Positions 62,913 through 64,000 of a DNA stretch of 64,000 nucleotides are shown here, in pieces; the stretch's first letter is position 1, and each line of letters opens with the position of its first letter. The notes beneath the pieces are model-generated. The model ran no database searches, was not told the DNA's origin, and saw only the letters and a list, made by a program, of their open reading frames with translations. The stretch is from Eutreptiella sp. 'Long Island Sound 2002'. Its lineage: Eukaryota; Euglenozoa; Euglenophyceae; Eutreptiales; Eutreptiaceae. The stretch spans positions 114,045,604-114,109,603 of the forward strand of contig OZ038379.1 in the NCBI GenBank assembly GCA_964036045.1, read 5' to 3'. The position numbers were made by a program, and so were the translations under genes.

Positions 62913-64000
62913 CAACAGCGTGCACAATTGGGAGGATTTTTTTTTCGGTATGACGAACGACGACGACGACTTCCATACCGCAATTTCGACTTCTGGCACG
63001 AGAAATCGATCTGAAATCATGGAATTGTGTGTTTTAAAAATCTGGATGTACTGTACAATCGATTATCCGGGTATCTGCACGAATAATCCCGCCTGTTGAC
63101 TTTTGGCGATTTTAGCCAACAGGCAGCAGTGGCGACAGTTCTCTCGCTTATAGATTACGGGATATGAGGTTTGAGACATGAGTCATGAGTTACGGGATAC
63201 GAGGTACGGGATATGCGGTACGTTGTACACAGTGTGAGGTATGGGTGATGTGTTTGGAAATATCGATTATGCGAATCGCGGTGTCAAATGTGGTGTCAGA
63301 GTACAGTTTAGGGGGGGTAAATTTCACTCATAGAGTACGGAATGTGATGTTTGAGACATGAGTCATGCCGCACGGGATATGAGGTACGGGACATGAGGTG
63401 TGCTGTATTGGGTATGCGAAATGCGGTGCCGCGTGAGATATGGTGCTATGGTGATATGGTGATATGGCCCGTGCTTCAAGCGTGGGCATTCGCACTAGTT
63501 AATATATTTAATTGTGGTATGGACGTTCGTTCGTCGTCGTCGTCGTCGTCGTTGTGGTCGTTCGTCATATCCAAAAAATCCTCCCAATTGTGCACGTTGC
63601 TGCTGGCGCGCGCGCGTGCCCGTCAAATGGCATCTGGCGGAGTTGCGATTTCGATTTCTGGCACGAGAAATCGATCTGAAATCATGGAATCATGTGTTTT
63701 AAAAATCAGTATGTACTGCACAATCGATTATCCGGGTATCTGCACGAATAATTCCGCTTGTTGACTTTTGGCCATTTTAGCCAACAGGCAGCAGTGGCGC
63801 TCTCGCTTATAGGGTACGGGATAAGAGGTTTGAGACATGAGTCATGAGGTGCGGGATACGAGGTACGGGATATGCGGTATGTTTTACACATTGTGAGGCA
63901 TGGGTGATGTGTTTGGAAATATGGAATATGCGAATCGCGGTGTGAAATGTGGTGTCAGAGTACAGTTTAGGAGGGGTAACTTTAACTCATAGAGTACGGG

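Larger units (their letters stand above)
60940..64000. repeat. Long interspersed repeat units, TACGGGATATGAGGT type
   Basis: Units share the order TCTGGCACGASAAATCGATC, ATTATCCGGGTATCTGCACG, CCAACAGGCAGCAGTGGCG, GAGTACGGGATATGAGGT, TTATGCGAATCGCGGTGTC, AAATGCGGTGC and GGCCCGCGCTTCAAGCGCGG. Starts near 60,945, 62,992 and 63,657, with internal partial repeats. The TACGGGATAYGAGGT word gives tandem short repeats within each unit. No coding signal. Confidence 0.8.

Overview
The window looks like nuclear DNA from a single-celled eukaryote. It has spliceosomal introns with GT..AG ends, four interstitial TTAGGG units, retrotransposons and DNA transposons, and no bacterial operon structure. A GC-rich microalga with repeat-rich chromosomes fits best, possibly a green alga; the species is inference only. 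I see no convincing single-copy housekeeping gene. Nearly all of it is nested mobile elements and their debris.

Layout. 1-4.4 kb: minisatellites, TTAGGG, two weak genes. 4,390-9,780: DNA transposon C. 9.8-10.9 kb: a small gene and a palindrome cluster. 10.9-13.5 kb: one end of an A-type element next to a broken piggyBac transposase. 13,523-41,836: DNA transposon A1, stretched from about 3.5 kb to 28 kb by later insertions. These are a PAT/Ngaro-like tyrosine-recombinase retrotransposon (15,948-21,990) inside an intron of A1, and a Penelope-like element with an N-terminal GIY-YIG domain (22,981-41,722). The Penelope-like element is itself split by element G1 (25,991-30,082) and DNA transposon B (33,038-39,981). 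41.8-44.9 kb: GACCGGTC-rich region F with an acidic-protein gene, a G-family MITE and a gene fragment. 45,143-58,304: DNA transposon E, containing DNA transposon D (48,283-58,040), which contains A2 (52,389-55,044), a deleted relative of A1. 58.3-64 kb: decayed repeats, a 516-bp tandem duplication, a protein-kinase fragment, a 217-bp MITE, a long hairpin and a deleted G copy.

How the genes work together. A, B, C, D and E all carry members of one transposase-like family. The shared signs are an early Asp, a second Asp followed by a CxxC knuckle, and a late ExxHxxxK (ExxNxxxK in C). Each element has its own short CpG-containing palindrome, repeated in its subterminal regions and in its introns: TTGGCGCGCGCCAA in A, AATTCGTACGAATT in B, CGTTCTAGCG/CGCTAGAACG in C, GTTATCGCGCGATAAC in D, ACGCGTACGCGT in E. 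G and F have their own words too. D and E also carry a TET/JBP-type 2-oxoglutarate dioxygenase just upstream of the transposase. D has a second dioxygenase joined to a Cys cluster, and B has a possible third. A working model is that the transposase reads an element-specific CpG palindrome whose methylation is edited by the element's own dioxygenase.

A second genome-level signal is that TAG codons interrupt at least six unrelated reading frames that continue in frame as plausible coding sequence, while well-supported gene ends use TAA or TGA. TAG may be a sense codon here. Many frameshifts fall in long C/G or A runs, so sequencing or assembly error cannot be separated from decay without reads.
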